From NCBI RefSeq assembly GCF_028453695.1, contig NC_135778.1, positions 4,164,166 through 4,228,165 on the forward strand: a DNA stretch of 64,000 bases. The letters run 5' to 3'. The notes beneath the pieces were generated by a model. The model searched no databases and was not told the DNA's origin. It worked only from the letters and a program-made list of their open reading frames with translations. Made by a program: the position numbers and the translations under genes. This DNA is from Augochlora pura (taxonomy: Eukaryota > Arthropoda > Insecta > Hymenoptera > Halictidae). This document shows, piece by piece, positions 11,289 to 23,012 of the stretch; the stretch's first letter is position 1, and every line of letters begins with the position of its first letter.

Positions 11289-13000
11289 CAATAAATTTGG
11301 TCAGTGGACCATATACGTGTCAGTTTTCCCCACCACCGGAAAATATGGTGAACATCGAAAAGAATATTTCAGTCGCAAGTACTTGGACCTAAAAACGTTT
11401 AAATTTAAAGAATAATTATTCTATAACAATACATATTTTTATATCGATTTTAACAGTTGCAATAGCTAGTTCTAACATATTAGTTCGAGCTTTAGAATTA
11501 GTCGACCGTGATCGCATACTTCAACCTCCTCGTCCAACAATCCAATTCAAATAAATAAATCAATGAAAAAAGAAAAAAAAAATAACAATTCCAAAAAAAA
11601 AAATAATCGCAAAACCCTCGACACGTGTACGGATCCATTTCTGCGACGCGTCCCCTAACAATCGCGTACACGCGAACAACGATCGTTCGATCCAAAAAAC
11701 GACCGATTCGCCGGTGTTCCCGGTACAAGAAATAATTGCAGCCGTCGAGGATTGACGGTGAAACGCGACGTTCGGCATCGAAGACGAAGAACGCGCCGTC
11801 CCGAAGAGATGGACGGACAGAGCGCGGTCACGACGAGAGATCACGCGAGATCTGTTCAACGCGGTGGAATCGCAAAAGGGCCCCCGAGTGGACAACGGAC
11901 GCGAGTCGGAGAAGTATAATTCGCGGGTCCGGATTATTGAGACATCGGGGGAACCCATTGATTCCGGATGAAGATGTTTGGCGGTTAACGAGAGAGATGA
12001 ATAGGTGGCCTGGGCCCGGAGTCCGAGGGGGAGAGGGGAGGGGAGACGAGCCCGCAGGAACCGCAGAAGGAGGCCCCAGTTCTCCAGCCGCCGCCCCCCC
12101 CCTCCCGCCACCCGACAAAGCGTTCACGGAGTGCACGAAACATGTACGAAGCACGCCAAACGTTCAAAAAATAAATTGCTCGGTGCGGGGCTTGGGCGTC
12201 TTTTCTCGTGGATGGCGTGGCCGTGGCATCCTCCTCTCGTGCTACCCGGAGCGAAATCGTGCGGATCGGTAGGCAAATTAGGAGACCGCGAGGCCCGAAG
12301 GCGCGACGGCTTCTAATGGAGACGTTCGTGGGACGGGTGGAGGGCGAGCCGAGCCACGTGAGACCGCAAGGAACGAGAAAGATAGATAGCGAGAGAAACA
12401 GAGAGAGATAGAGAATGAGAGAGAGAGAGAGAGAGAGAGAAGGATAGAATAAGGAGAGAGAGGTGGGCCGCTTTGGGCGAAAGGACCGTAGTCGTTTTCC
12501 CAAGCGAGGTGGAAGAAGAGGATGAAAGGAACCGCTTCTGGCTGGACCACTGGGCAACGAATAAAAAGGGGATACGGAGCCGATTCGTAGGTAATTCGTT
12601 TCTCCTTTTCGAACCTGTATTTAGCCTCTACGCCGAACTCCTTCCCACCTCGGGTCCCACCACCCCACACACACACACACACACACCCGTTCCCCGCTTC
12701 TTTCCTCGTCCTACACACGCGCGAGCAAACAGAGGAGAGGAACCCCTCTATGGGCTTGAAGCGATAATCGATCGGCAAAAGGTTTCTCGAGCCGATCTCT
12801 CTTTACGATTTATTGCGAGACGATGGAATTGAAGCTCGATCCTCGGGAAATGAGGTTCTCCCCGGCGCGGGGGAAAATCGAATAAACTGAACGTCGTAAG
12901 TTTCGAATAGACACGGGGTCTGTTGAATTAGTGAACTCTCCCTATAGTGAATAAACATTTTCTGTATTGTATGAAGAAGGTTACGTTTAATGTACGCTTT
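11289..13000. other. unassigned sequence with GA and CA microsatellites
   Basis: AT-rich to 11600, then GC-rich. A GA tract covers 12391-12462 (pure at about 12417-12440) and a (CA)n tract covers 12666-12687. The overlapping frames of 100-190 codons on both strands here are translations of GC-rich and simple-sequence DNA. Confidence 0.5.
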
Positions 13001-13040
13001 TGAAGGTAAAATTGAAGGTAAAATTGACGGTAAAATTGAA
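13001..13040. repeat. 13-bp short tandem repeat
   Basis: Three units of GAAGGTAAAATT / GACGGTAAAATT type in an AT-rich stretch just upstream of a TTAA-1 MITE. Confidence 0.8.
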
Positions 13041-13139
13041 ATTTATTATATTTTATATGAAACATTATCTGAACATTATAAACAGATATTCAATAGTAAA
13101 AAACATTGAAATTTGATATTATAAACCTAACATAATTAT

Positions 13140-13331
13140 TTAACCCTTTGCACTCGAAGCGATTTTAACTGTAAATCCGAAATAATATTTCTGATTGATT
13201 CTTGCGACTTCTATCAATAACCTAACAAACAATTTATTAAATCCAACCTTTGTTGGTATAAAAATGATCTTGGATCGTGGTAGAACATTTCAGCGGTGCC
13301 TCAGAGTCACTGTTCGAGTGCAAAGGGTTAA
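13140..13331 (-). mobile_element. TTAA-1 MITE, short form
   Basis: A 192-bp copy with TTAA on both sides. The left tip TTAACCCTTTGCACTCGA continues as the GGCTTCGAG-type end in reverse. The right end reads CACTGTTCGAGTGCAAAGGG before TTAA. It lacks part of the interior compared with the 245-267 bp copies. Confidence 0.88.
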
Positions 13332-15422
13332 TTTTTGTAAATTTCGGGGACACCGACTCGCAAGAGAAAATCGTGACGTCGGCGTCAACGTGTTGACGTT
13401 CCAAGCGAACAGTGCTACTTGACACCTATAACTTGTATTTTAAGGTACATTAAAATTATAAATTTTTTTTTAACAAGCTGAGAGACAATTGGAGGACATT
13501 TACTGTACTTCGAAAGTGTGACACTGTAAGTGTAACTTCTTCAACGTTCAATGCTTGTTTTATTTACTCGAGTGGCCTCCGCGTTAATTTCTTCCCAAAT
13601 AAGCTCCCTTTAAGTACCAGTCGCCTCTGGTCCGTTGTTCCGCCGCGCTCGTTGCTTTTTTTTCTCGGACGACACTTGACCCCGTAAATCCCACTCGAAA
13701 AAAAGGAGAGCGGAGCCGAATCAGATTATTTAACCGCCGGTTCACAGCCACTCGCGGACGGGCCGAGGCCGGCATAAAACGCAACGGCTCCTCTGTCACG
13801 CAGAAAACACGTTGTATACATTTCATACGCGACCGCGTTCCGTTTCGGTGTTTACACAAACGCGAGGCCCCCCGAACACTTTTTTGGCCCGGGGTGTCCC
13901 CCCCGTGGCCGTGGAACATGTGGAGGAACGACCGTGGCCGGTTAAAATATATCGCGAGCACAGCTGTCTTCTTATAAACAGTACGATTTAATGCCTCAAC
14001 TTTCACCGCCGCGACGCCGCACCGGGACCTACGAAAACGAAAGAACCTCGGTGTTACCTCCTCCGCGATCGCGACTATAAAATTACGCGGCTCTACTTTA
14101 CCGACCAAGTAAATGCTAATAATTCTACCGAGTACAACTGGCCAGTTATCATCGTCCGCGTTCAATTGCTGTTGGCACAAGCGAAACAGGATATATTCGC
14201 CTCATCTTTCGTAATTCATATGTTACCGCGTGTTATTGTCGTCACGCGAGCCATTCTCTCTTACCTATTATCGCCGTAATTTTCATGGCTAGTGAAACGT
14301 ATGGGACGTTAAACTGCGCGTTTCATGGGCTTATGGGAGAATTAAGTAAACGTAATTGAATATAGTAAGAGATTAAAGGAATGACACGATGACATTCTTA
14401 AAATCATAAATAATTAAAATCATAAAATCCTCACATAATTAAAGCAATTTAATTAATTAAAATAAAACTAAAAAGTTCACATTTATCATAGGGGATGACA
14501 TTAGAACTCTTTCACATTCGGAAAATCACAGTCGAATTCGTTTTGCTCGAATATATGGCAATAAAAATAAATTTTCAAAATTGGTCAGAAATTAGTGTCA
14601 CCCAGATATGGGTGGCGCGACGACGAACGTGTTAAATAGGATATTAAATCCCGTCATCCTTACTTATCGGAAAAAGTAATTTCTAAGAAGACACAAATGT
14701 GTCGTTTCGCTTCGCTTCTTCGCGCTATTATGAAACAATTATTTGCTATTACGAAACAGTGACCGACCGCAGAAAACGTCCCCGACGGAACAGAAATTTG
14801 CATATTACGGAGACCCCGTGTCATTGTTCCGAGTCGTTACATAATTTCTGAAAAGGCGGCGGCAGCAGGATTCGTCGCCGGCGGCGTTCGATTCCCGCGG
14901 CGCCATAAACTTCGACGGGTATCGGTTTCTTCGTGAAATAAATTGTTCCGATAAAACAGAGTCCGAACCAGTTCGTCCGCAGGTTCTTCGAGAGTTTCAC
15001 TTCCCGAAACGGAGCGCGCGCGGCCACATTATTTTACAGTCGCAGAAGAAACGTGGAGAAACGTGCCGTCCGGAAGGATCGAGCCAGGATCGCGGCGGCG
15101 TCCGCGAGAGCGTACAGCATCGAAATTCCACGAGGACAATTTTCGCGCAGCGGAACACGCGGTTGCTTGCCGGCCGGCCGGCGGACAGGCGTTCTCGCGA
15201 GGGAAACACCGCTAAAAGCCGCTATAAAAGGACAGAACGCGCGGCAGGACAAGCGACGCGCGACTCCACTTAAAACCCCTTAAAAAGAAACAGATCCTGC
15301 CGAGCGGTGCCGGCGAGACGGAAAGAGAGAACGGCGGAGGGACGTGGACGGAGATAGGCGGTCTGTCCGTGCCTAATTAGCGTTATCAAAGGCTCGTCGA
15401 GAGTGAGATACGATCCCGCGCG

Positions 15423-15453
<31 letters not shown>

Positions 15454-16383
15454 GCTCTCTATCTCGAGGAACCGAAGAGCGCGTCCTGCGCACTCGAAGG
15501 GACCCACTCGAGCGGTCTCTGTTCCTGCAGGACCCCCGCTTAACGAGAACTCTATCTCGGGGCCCCTCGAACATCCACTCGCCGGTTCGTAGAGTTTCGG
15601 GAATCTGGCGCAGATAATGGCGACCGTAAAACCGCCGTAAAAACGTCGCGGTAATCCTCCCGACCGCCTCCTTTTCCCGCGAGCACGCCGTAAACGCGCT
15701 CGGCTCTTCGTCGTTGCCGTGGCGGCACGGCGCGGAAATCACCGGCTAAAAACCGTCGCTTCTAAGGCGAAACAACGCCGAGTCCCGTGGCACAGCAGCC
15801 CCGATTTCCTCGCGCCGCTTACAAAATGGCGGGGGCAAGGCCACCACTGTCGTTTACGGCGGGGCTGTTTCCGTTCGCTGAAACCGTTCCCGTTTCACCG
15901 AGGGCGAAGCCTCGTTTGCTCGAACGACGCGGTAGCCACGGAAAAGGGAATTGGGTCCAATTGGATGTGGGAAGACGGCTCTAATGATTTTTAAGAGTCC
16001 GCTCGTCTGACAGCCCCTATGAAATCTTCTCATTGACGTTGTCCCATTAGGTAATTAAGAGGAGCGCGTTTGGGGCGACGGTTTTTCAAATTTCTTTGTT
16101 CGACTTGCTCGAACTTGGCGGAAGGTTCGTCGAACCCAGCCTGGGATTCGGCGTTGACTTTAGTTTCATTCAGCTCTTCGTATTGTATAATAGTTAGGTG
16201 TAGTGGTATTCGTATGGGCTCTATCTATAGGAACATGGTTGAGCGTGTTTGATTAAACTCTAGCTCTTATTATCTGAACAACTACCGGTAGTTCCTATAA
16301 TTGGAGTGAACCACCTAATTATGTGAACCAACCTGTCCCCCTTCCGGTTTTAATAAACGGAGCTCCGCTGTTTCTGTAATTGG
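13332..16383. other. unassigned sequence, no gene recognised
   Basis: GC-rich blocks at 13560-14180 and 14760-16250 surround AT-rich DNA. A (CT)n tract lies at 15425-15461. A possible diverged TTAA-element end occurs near 14600-14634. Nothing else could be supported. Confidence 0.45.
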
Positions 16384-16483
16384 NNNNNNNNNNNNNNNNN
16401 NNNNNNNNNNNNNNNNNNNNNNNNNNNNNNNNNNNNNNNNNNNNNNNNNNNNNNNNNNNNNNNNNNNNNNNNNNNNNNNNNNN
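16384..16483. other. assembly gap (100 N)
   Basis: Exactly 100 unknown bases, the usual placeholder for a gap of unknown size. The sequence resumes in an A run. An apparent open frame crossing it is meaningless. Confidence 0.99.
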
Positions 16484-17690
16484 AAAAAAGTAATGTAAAC
16501 GCTCTGATAACATAACCAAGAACCCCCTTTTACTCGGGCAAGCCACGAACCGCGGGGCCGCGTTGAATCGAATAGAAACCGATGCGTATCGGAAGGCGAA
16601 ACGTTCCCAGAATCGCACGCGTTAGAACGACGACGCGGGGAATACGTTCTGCATTGTATGGCCGATTCTCAGCGGTAAAGAAAAGTGTATCAGCCATCAA
16701 AGGATTCTTTTGCATAGGGAACGCGATGGCGAGCAGACGAAAACCGATGGAAGTCCGATTATTGCCGGTTGCTTATCGGCGAACGGCATCGCGCGGCAGA
16801 GAGTCTCTTCCGATACTCGAACCGCGCAGCAGGTGAAACGGCCCGCTCGTTGCTCGTTCATATAAATTCCACGGCGACACCTTCTTCCTACGTGGAGAAA
16901 GCGTTCGCGCAAAAATTTTCCACGGCGAAACCGATCGTATCTCGACGGCTCGTTGGGAATAAAAAAAGAAAGAAAGAGAGAAAGAAAGAAAGAAAGAAGC
17001 CGGGCTCCGCTATAAAAGAAGATTTAACCGCGGCCCGACGTCTGAAATAAGGACCTCCAACACGATCCGATCTGATCATCGAAATTCCGTCGACGGCGAG
17101 ACTTCCTCGAGAGTCTTGAAGAAACCACGGAATTCTTGCATATATATACATTTAAACCGAGCATCTTGTGCGATCGAGAAATGCACGGAAATGAATGCAA
17201 AGTGGAGAGAAGGAAGAGTGAGAGAAGGGGGGAGAGGGAGAAGAGGGGAAATAAAAGAAGGCGAATCAGTGCGGAGGAGGTCTCCGCGCAAGAATCGGAG
17301 ACACCGGACGTCGATGGGCCGCGCGATAGATCGGCTCGCGCACCGGGTACCTGCGGGCCCCGGGTCCACGGGGGATTCCTAATTCCCATGCAAATCAGCC
17401 AATTTATTTGGCAGACCGGCCTCGAACGATTAGGCTAATGCGGTCCGCTCGCCCCGCCGCGAACGTCCACCGCTCGTAAAATCGTGTTCTCCGCTCTGCC
17501 GAGACTTTAATTCGCGGCTCCTTCTGGCACCGAATTGGCCCGTGGTGGTCCCCGCTTGATTAACAACGGTCTCTTACCGATCCCCCCTCTGCTCTGTACG
17601 ACAATCGCGGTGGTAATTATGGCCGATGCCGCGGAACCGCCGCGATTGTTCGCTTCCTAAACGATCGTCGAAAGTACGGCTTTCGTTCTA
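16484..17690. other. unassigned sequence with a GAAA tract
   Basis: A (GAAA)n-type purine tract covers about 16964-16999. The octamer ATGCAAAT, a POU-factor type word, occurs at 17388-17395 next to CAATTTATTTGG in otherwise GC-rich DNA. This could be regulatory but a single word is weak evidence. Confidence 0.4.
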
Positions 17691-17934
17691 TTAACCCTTT
17701 GCACTCGGAGCCATAACTCCGAGTTAACTGGAAATCTGAATAAATTTTTCTGGTTCGTGGTATTTCCACTCTATTTAACAAAATCAATTTTTTATGCATA
17801 CAAAATTTATACAACAGTTTTACTACTGGACAATATTTTAAATCTAAACCTTATTGTTACAAAAATTATTTTGGAATGTAATGGAATAATTTGAATTTGT
17901 GCCTCAGAGTCGCCACTTGAGTGCAAAGGGTTAA
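17691..17934 (-). mobile_element. TTAA-1 MITE
   Basis: A 244-bp copy with intact TTAA on both sides. The left tip is TTAACCCTTTGCACTCGGAG, and the right end CGCCACTTGAGTGCAAAGGG precedes TTAA. The interior is AT-rich and matches the other reverse-oriented copies. Confidence 0.92.
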
Positions 17935-18355
17935 TAACATTAATAAAAGAAATACCTATTTACTTTATTTTAAACTGTTTTAGAATTTTAAAGAACGATA
18001 GATAAATAAACATGCATTTCTGCTTTAAAGATTTTTTATAGACTGAGAAGATTGTAATAGTATTTTTCAATTCTTCCAATGTATTCATCGTACGATATTT
18101 CACTTAGTCAACTTTGCCATAAGTGCATATAATTATTTCAGTTATTCTATTCTATTCTATTTCAATTTATTTCCTCTTATTCCCTTGTTGAATTTTATTT
18201 ATTTTATTTTGTGGCATGGATTACTTGTAATCCATAAAGAAATCAATAAAATTCGTTCTAATAATTATCTTTCTCGGCTTGGAAGTAAAACACGACAATG
18301 TCTGCAGAATTGCCTATTTTACAAATTGACAAAAATCTATAAAAGATGAAAATGC
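17935..18355. other. AT-rich spacer between two TTAA-1 copies
   Basis: AT-rich sequence with no gene or clear repeat, apart from short TATTC iterations near 18140-18165. Confidence 0.5.
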
Positions 18356-18604
18356 TTAACCCTTTGCACTCGAAGCTGTTTCAACTGCAATTCTAAAGTA
18401 AATTTTCTGACATATAGCATTTCTATTTTACACGATAAAATGTATTTTATGCATATGAAATTGAATCTTGTGACTCACGTAACAACAATTATACTTTTAA
18501 TAATTTTTGAAATCTAATTTTTCATAACATAAAAATTATTTTGGAACATGATGGAAAAATTTTAGCAGCGCCTCAGAGTCACCACTCGAGTGGAAACGGG
18601 TTAA
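18356..18604 (-). mobile_element. TTAA-1 MITE
   Basis: A 249-bp copy in the same orientation as the one at 17691. The left tip is TTAACCCTTTGCACTCGAAG and the right end is CACCACTCGAGTGGAAACGGG before TTAA. TTAA is present at both edges. Confidence 0.92.
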
Positions 18605-19361
18605 TAAATACACCAGTTCAATGCGAAGCTGATCGAGAAACGTGCGAAACGAACGCGTCATCGGATCGTCGCGAAACGGAATCGAATTTTTCGCGTCGCG
18701 GCGAAACGGGGGTTGCGTGCGCCGATGGCAGGCCTGTCCCGAGATTAGGAGTTAAGGTACGGGATTGAAATTTATGGCCGTTGCCTTGTCCCGCGATTTA
18801 ACCGAAGGAGATCTCTCGCGATCGGCAGCCAACGCGAGCCGATCGCGACGCCCACGCGCTCGCGCGCACGCGCATGCGCATTCCCGAGGGCCGCCGCGAG
18901 TCAGGAAACGTCGGCTGGGAACAATGGACGGCACCGGTGATATTCTTAAATCAGAGTCCGCCGATTAACGATACCCCCCCGGCGGCCCCGTTATAGAAAA
19001 ACAAGCCGAGGGCCCGGCGCACGCGCGGCCCCTTTCCGCGCGCGGATTCTTTGATCGGTAGGCGCGCGCGCGCGCGTTCGCCGAGAAATATCCGCCTCTC
19101 GCGCGTCCCCTTTCGTTTCCCCTTATCCGCCCGGCCATTCGGATTATACTCATGTCGAATATGATGTATGAAACGATGTTCGGGACGGGCGTACACCGGG
19201 TTCTTCGTGATACACATAATTCCGAGGCCCGGATTCGGATGCGTTGGCGAGATCCGGCGAAAAAGTCCGTGCGAACTTTCGCAAGCGTTCGGTGACGCGT
19301 CTTTTGGAAAATCAGCGCTCGAAATCGTCCACGAAACAAAAATCGTCTATCGTCTACGAAA
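18605..19361. other. unassigned GC-rich sequence
   Basis: Very CpG-rich, with a (GC)n stretch at about 19062-19077 and CGCGCACGCGCATGCGC-type words near 18858-18880, alternating purine-pyrimidine DNA able to adopt the Z form. No gene was recognised. Confidence 0.45.
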
Positions 19362-19488
19362 ACTTGACAGTGTTATTGAGAAAATTTGTTTAGCGAAGTT
19401 ATGTAAAAAACGGAAGAAAATTGTTTTGACTTGACAGTGTTATTGACAAAATTTGTTTAGCGAAGTTATGTAAAAAACGGAAGATAAT
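19362..19488. repeat. 67-bp direct repeat
   Basis: Two adjacent near-identical copies, beginning ACTTGACAGTGTTATTGA at 19362 and 19429 and both ending near AAAAAACGGAAGA. Confidence 0.9.
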
Positions 19489-19655
19489 TATTTAAGAAAA
19501 TTGTTTTGCATTTGAAACACGTGACTGAAGAATTCTGTTATTCATTTTTTAATCCACTGAATGCGAGATAATTTTATAAAGTCGATTTATAGGGATCAAA
19601 ATTTTTAGGCTCTTTATAATTATTATATATACGGTGTATCATTGGTTTTCTTCGC

Positions 19656-19879
19656 TTCACACTAGGTTTACGGAGTAATAAAAGCAGCCGTTTTATATTT
19701 GTTTACGAAAGTAACAATTTATTCTAATCGTTAATGTAATCGATAAATAAATAAATATAAATAATTATAGTAAATATAATCGATAAACAAGCAATAAATG
19801 TATCTTTAAAATCTGAATAATAGTACGTTAACAAATCAGTGACCCGTCATTTCGACGGATTCCGTAAATCTAGTGTTAA
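19656..19879. mobile_element. TTAA-9 family MITE, copy 1
   Basis: A 224-bp AT-rich element. The left tip CACACTAGGTTTACGGAG is mirrored by the right tip GGATTCCGTAAATCTAGTG before TTAA (19876-19879). The left flank has decayed to TTCA. The inner right part contains GACCCGTCATTTCGACGG, echoed in the copy at 27036. Confidence 0.72.
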
Positions 19880-20227
19880 AGACGGTATTATAAAATTATT
19901 TCTTTTATAATCCCTTTCGACAACCCAATCAACTCACAGATATAAAGTAAAATTGTCCAATCATCGATTCAGATATCGACCATGGCCGATGACTAAATAT
20001 CGTATCAAAAATTACAATAAGAATTTGTCGAATTTCTAAAAATTAAAACATGTTTTCATTTGCCAGAAATCCATCGCTAGCTGCCACTGAGAGATCCTTT
20101 ATAACCAGACTGCGGATCTCTGGAAAATAAAAACGTTCCAAGAGAATCGTAAGGAGCAGAAATGAAATGAGAAGAAATCACTTCCTTGAATCATTACGAC
20201 AAAGTGAAAATAGCGAAACAATTTGAT
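19880..20227. other. AT-rich sequence, nothing recognised
   Basis: AT-rich spacer between the TTAA-9 element and a short tandem array. Confidence 0.5.
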
Positions 20228-20330
20228 GATACACACTTTTCGCAACATTTTATACTTTTCGCAACATTTTATGATACTTTTTGCAACATCTTATGACACT
20301 TGTGCAACATTTTCTGACACTTTTTGCATA
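20228..20330. repeat. irregular 19-24 bp tandem repeat
   Basis: Five imperfect units of the form ACTTTTCGCAACATTTTATG, with small length changes between units. Confidence 0.8.
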
Positions 20331-20709
20331 AATGCATAAAACCGGCGGCCTGTTTATAACAATTAACAGCTCGAAAATAAAATGACAGCGAACGGGGGGC
20401 CCCATTTGGTCGATCGATTAAGCCGTGTACCGATAGAAGAGACCGATAGTCTCCGCTAGGCCCGGAGGTACGGCCGATCCAGTTCTCGGTTTTCTGCGTC
20501 GGCTAGTCCCCGGCTGTTTCCACGTAGCCGGTGACGCAGGGTCCGAGGTCGTCTGCGATGCCTCGCGACCCAAGATCGAATGTGCGATCGAGTGTGTAAG
20601 TGCGAGAGCAGGCCACCAGCAGAGCTGGGACCACCTCGGCCGCCGGTGCAGCCGGCTACAGCCGCCCTTCTCCCTCTTTCCCGTCCCTCTCCGTCTCCTC
20701 CTTTCCTCC

Positions 20710-20758
<49 letters not shown>

Positions 20759-21266
20759 TCTCTATCACTCTCTATCACTCTTTCTCCCTCTTTTTCTTTC
20801 TCTCTCTCTTTCTTTCTCTCTTTCTTCATCGCGTTCGTCCTCCTCGACCATCTCGTTCCATCCAATCCCTTCCTCCCTCCGTCCTCCCCGTCGAGCCTCG
20901 CGGACGTTCCTCTTTTCTCCGGGCGCGGTGCAGCCGCCTCTCGGCTCTCTCGACGAGTGGCCACGATCAAAAAGAGACGCTGAGACGGCGGGGCCCTCGC
21001 CGACCGCCGCGGAAAGAATGCGTGGGCCGGACATAATGATTCGGACTTTGTCGGCCGGTGGCGAGCCACAATCGCCCTCGTGAAACTAGATTAAACGGCG
21101 AGTGTATAAATATTCATGGGCCGGCCCGGTGATTTCCGGGGAAATGTATTGTCGAACACGGATCAGTGGTTTCTGGGATTGTCTCTCGGTGAAGAGGGAC
21201 AATTTCTCTTTGGTTGCACGCCCTGCTCGAAGACAGTCGAGGGAACAATTATGACTCTGAGGATGA
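20331..21266. other. GC-rich sequence around a long CT microsatellite
   Basis: A pure (CT)n run at about 20712-20754 extends as an impure CT/CTTT tract to about 20828. The serine-leucine frames in this region are its translation. 20990-21130 is GC-rich with TAATGATT and TAAATATT words. Confidence 0.55.
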
Positions 21267-21451
21267 TTAACGTTTTACACTCGAGTGGTGACTGTGGGGC
21301 ATCACTAAAATTGTTACGGCACGTTCCAAAATAAAAAATGATGGTAATTCAATTTTATAGGTATACATTTTGTCATATAAAATGGAATGATATATGTCAG
21401 AAAAGTTATTTTAGAATTACAGTTGAAATGGCATCGAGTGCAAAGGGTTGA
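21267..21451 (+). mobile_element. TTAA-1 MITE, short form
   Basis: A 185-bp copy with TTAACGTTTTACACTCGAG at the left and GGCATCGAGTGCAAAGGGTT at the right. The right TTAA has become TTGA. Confidence 0.85.
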
Positions 21452-22527
21452 CCCTTGCGAGACGGTGGCTTCGTCGAGGTTTACATGATTATAAATTTAA
21501 AGAATTGAATTCTTTAAATTTCTGAGGTGACCGAAAGTATTTAAATCTTTCACTCGATTACCAAATTTGTGGTAACTAAATAAAATAAATTGTTGTTACG
21601 AAAGGTTAATAAAGAGTATATTTATGGAAATATATTAGGAAAAAATTCCTTAATAAAGCTCGAAATTATTATAACCATCGTCTATAATACAGTTATAAAA
21701 ATGGTCCGCCATCCGGACCATTATATTTTACTTATTTATTTAATTATATTTTACTTATTAATAATTCTACTCTATATCTTTTTCAATTCACAAAATAAAT
21801 TTATTCTTATATAAATACTTAAACATAAAACTTTTAAATAAATTTCAACTTCTCTACCATCTACTTCTCTAGACCATTATCATCGTACTGCACCCACTTA
21901 TAGTCTTCCGTTTCCAACAGTCTAAACTTCTGAAACCACCTCGTTCGTATAGTCACCCTTTCCAACACGCTTCCAAGGTGGCCGAGGTAGTTAAGGTAGC
22001 GAAGGTAGCCAAGTGAATCGTGTCGTTCGCTGGTCCGAGTATCACTCTCGAAGAAAGACTGTCTGTCGAACGACTACCATCACGGACGCGGCAGCTCTAC
22101 GTGGTTCTACTCGATGTTTATAGTCCCTTGTCCTTGTAGTCGTTATGTATTCACTTCCTCCTCGCTTCCCGAAACTGACCACGCTCCGCTTCGGCTAGAA
22201 CGTCTGTAGATATTGTCACAGTACATATTCCGGTGTTATAAGTCAGCCGGAGTCTGTCGAGTGAAGGATCATCAGATGTTAATCTACGGTCAGGTAGACG
22301 CTGCGGTGGTTCCGGAGCGTATGGGCGCGGGACGAAAGTATTAGGACGTTTGACTAATGAACGTGACTAATGAACGTCCCGATCGGAATCAAAAATATTT
22401 CGTTACTGTCCGATGCCGCATTCCAGTTTCCACCGGTTGATGACTAGGGCGGTCTTTCGAGTCTTGGGACGTGGATTCGAGGGCTTGGGTGAAAAGGTTC
22501 GCGTCTTGAGAAAGGTTAAAAATTTGA
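21452..22527. other. unassigned sequence
   Basis: AT-rich to about 21850, then mixed. A short GGTAG-based iteration occurs near 21985-22010. No gene was recognised. Confidence 0.45.
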
Positions 22528-22627
22528 GAGTTTAAAATCTGCTAGTTGAAGATCTCTGCGTCGAACATTTACAAGTTGAAGGTTAGCGAGTCGTAGATCT
22601 AGCGAGAAGGGTTGGAAATATAAGAGT
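22528..22627. repeat. duplicated minisatellite unit A (empty-site copy)
   Basis: About 70-80 bp here, starting GAGTTTAAAATCTGCTAG, recur almost unchanged after the MITE at 22628-22889. The unit contains 15-bp-period words such as GTTGAAGATCT. It keeps the uninterrupted TTTAAAA site into which the MITE inserted in the sister copy. Confidence 0.88.
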
Positions 22628-22889
22628 TTAACCCTTTTAGTGCCGGAGGGCCGATATATCGGCTCGCGCAGCACTGGCGAAAAGTGCCTTATACTTATAC
22701 CTTTCTTATTTATATAATTTCCAATGAATATAGAAAAATTTCCGTCATTCTTTCATTCTCAATTTCGTCCTTAATGCACTGCTTTTTGAATTATATAAAT
22801 ATTGCTTTTCGTTTGGTTTTTATGAGCCTTTCTCCAAATCCTAGCAAACTGTGAAATTTGGCTTTTTCGCCCGGCACTAAGAGGGTTAA
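22628..22889. mobile_element. TTAA-2 family MITE, copy 2, with paralogous empty site
   Basis: A 262-bp element. The left tip is TTAACCCTTTTAGTGCCGG and the reverse complement of the right tip is TTAACCCTCTTAGTGCCGG. A 14-bp perfect palindrome GCCGATATATCGGC sits at 22650-22663. The flanks GAGTTTAA and TTAAAATCTGCTAG match the unbroken GAGTTTAAAATCTGCTAG at 22528, so the insertion duplicated exactly TTAA. Confidence 0.92.
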
Positions 22890-23012
22890 AATCTGCTAGT
22901 CGAAGATCTCTGCGTCGAACATTTACAAGTTGAAGATTAGCGAGTTGAAGACCAGCGAGTCGAAGATCTGCAAGACGAATTTGCAAGTCGACGATCCGCG
23001 GCTCGAGGAGCA
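22890..23012. repeat. 15-bp minisatellite (pentapeptide-like on the minus strand)
   Basis: Words of the form GTTGAAGATC / AGCGAGTCGAAGATCTGCAAG recur at about 15-bp spacing. On the minus strand the frame stays open and reads as five-residue units such as LADLR, LAGLQ and LANLQ, the A(D/N)LXX form of pentapeptide-repeat proteins. The frame continues into the MITE, so a gene is unlikely, but the pattern is real. Confidence 0.7.

Noticed and set aside
14500..14634. Possible further TTAA element (right tip like TTAACACGTTCGTCG on the reverse strand)
   Set aside because: The left end TTAGAACTCTTTCACATTCG matches too poorly to define an element.
14870..14910. tRNA T-arm-like GGCGTTCGATTCCC
   Set aside because: The stem does not pair and no A box, anticodon arm or acceptor stem fits upstream.
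16319..16618. Frame across the N run
   Set aside because: It spans unknown bases, so the reading frame is not real.
20580..21083. Overlapping frames rich in serine-leucine or arginine-glutamate
   Set aside because: They translate the (CT)n/(GA)n tract in every register and are not gene evidence.
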